64,000 bases of DNA, taken from assembly GCF_014697625.1 (NCBI RefSeq), contig NZ_JACJSG010000032.1:27503-91502 (forward strand), given 5' to 3'. This document shows positions 63,888-64,000 of this stretch, one piece after another; positions within the stretch are counted from its first letter, which is position 1; every line of letters begins with the position of its first letter. Made by a program: the position numbers and the translations under genes. Source of the DNA: Anabaena azotica FACHB-119. GTDB lineage: Bacteria > Cyanobacteriota > Cyanobacteriia > Cyanobacteriales > Nostocaceae. The notes beneath the pieces are model-generated. The model saw only the letters and a list, made by a program, of their open reading frames with translations. It was not told the origin of the DNA and did not search any database.

Positions 63888-64000
63888 ATGACAGCAACCT
63901 TACAACAGCGCCAAAGCGCCAACGTATGGGAGCAGTTCTGCAACTGGATCACCAGCACCAACAACCGCCTATACATCGGTTGGTTCGGCGTACTCATGAT
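63888..64000 (+). CDS. psbA: Photosystem II D1 protein, N-terminal part (cut by window edge)
   Basis: Starts ATG with MTATLQQRQSANVWEQFCNW followed by ITSTNNRLYIGWFGVLM, the canonical cyanobacterial D1 N-terminus. Only 37-38 codons are in the window. D1 carries the manganese cluster ligands and the QB site of photosystem II, but those lie beyond the edge. Codon use is the regular C-ending style of highly expressed cyanobacterial genes. Whether it is a standard or variant D1 copy cannot be told here. Confidence 0.97.
   Translation, partial: MTATLQQRQSANVWEQFCNWITSTNNRLYIGWFGVLM

Overview
The window looks like chromosome of a filamentous, probably heterocyst-forming cyanobacterium (Nostoc/Anabaena type). 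The evidence is the dense HIP1 octamer GCGATCGC, psbA, pcyA, the phylloquinone gene menD, a DevBCA-type exporter, hopanoid side-chain genes, and many short tandemly repeated repeats and small dispersed inverted-repeat elements. I found no tRNA, rRNA, CRISPR array or intact transposase. All functional calls come from reading the sequence and protein motifs; no database search was possible.

Layout: 1-3.5 kb carries a truncated AlbA_2-type gene and uvrA. 3.9-7.2 kb is a translationally coupled pair, a HEPN-like protein and a KGGVGR-motif ATPase. 7.3-13.0 kb has small conserved genes, a HAD phosphatase and devB-devC-devA. 13.1-13.6 kb holds three tandem copies of a 147-bp inverted-repeat element (called MITE-A here). 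14.2-18.4 kb has a GFA protein and an overlapping S8 peptidase-NACHT operon. 18.8-27.9 kb is mostly housekeeping: mtnA, a CPA2 antiporter with a cytoplasmic stress-type tail, a metallo-beta-lactamase-fold protein lacking its metal motif, panD, ppa, folB, a methyltransferase and menD. At 28 kb an antitoxin-like gene is split by a 146-bp element (MITE-B) with a 10-bp target duplication.

28.6-35.0 kb carries a zinc-ribbon Ser/Thr kinase with membrane segments and then an overlapping pair of ATPases, the second with a long TPR array. 35.7-41.2 kb has pcyA, then hpnI and hpnK separated by a cyclic-peptide-type ABC exporter. 41.9-47.6 kb holds a polysaccharide deacetylase, aminopeptidase P, an acidic lipoprotein, a PhzF-like protein and an ACT-malic enzyme. 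48-55.8 kb has a zinc-ribbon protein, a Uma2 nuclease, an SLH-fasciclin surface protein, LemA with an M48 protease, and a membrane protein. 56.4-62.7 kb has hflX, two toxin-antitoxin pairs (PemK type and ParDE type), and between them an ATPase plus a TPR protein with a degenerate P-loop. The window ends with cofG and the first 38 codons of psbA.

Four multi-gene NTPase modules are the best candidates for conflict or signalling systems: HEPN-KGGVGR, S8 peptidase-NACHT, the dual ATPase-TPR operon, and ATPase-TPR between the TA pairs. The most unusual direct observation is that three MITE-A copies each carry a different insert at or near a hairpin apex, each flanked by a 9-11 bp duplication.
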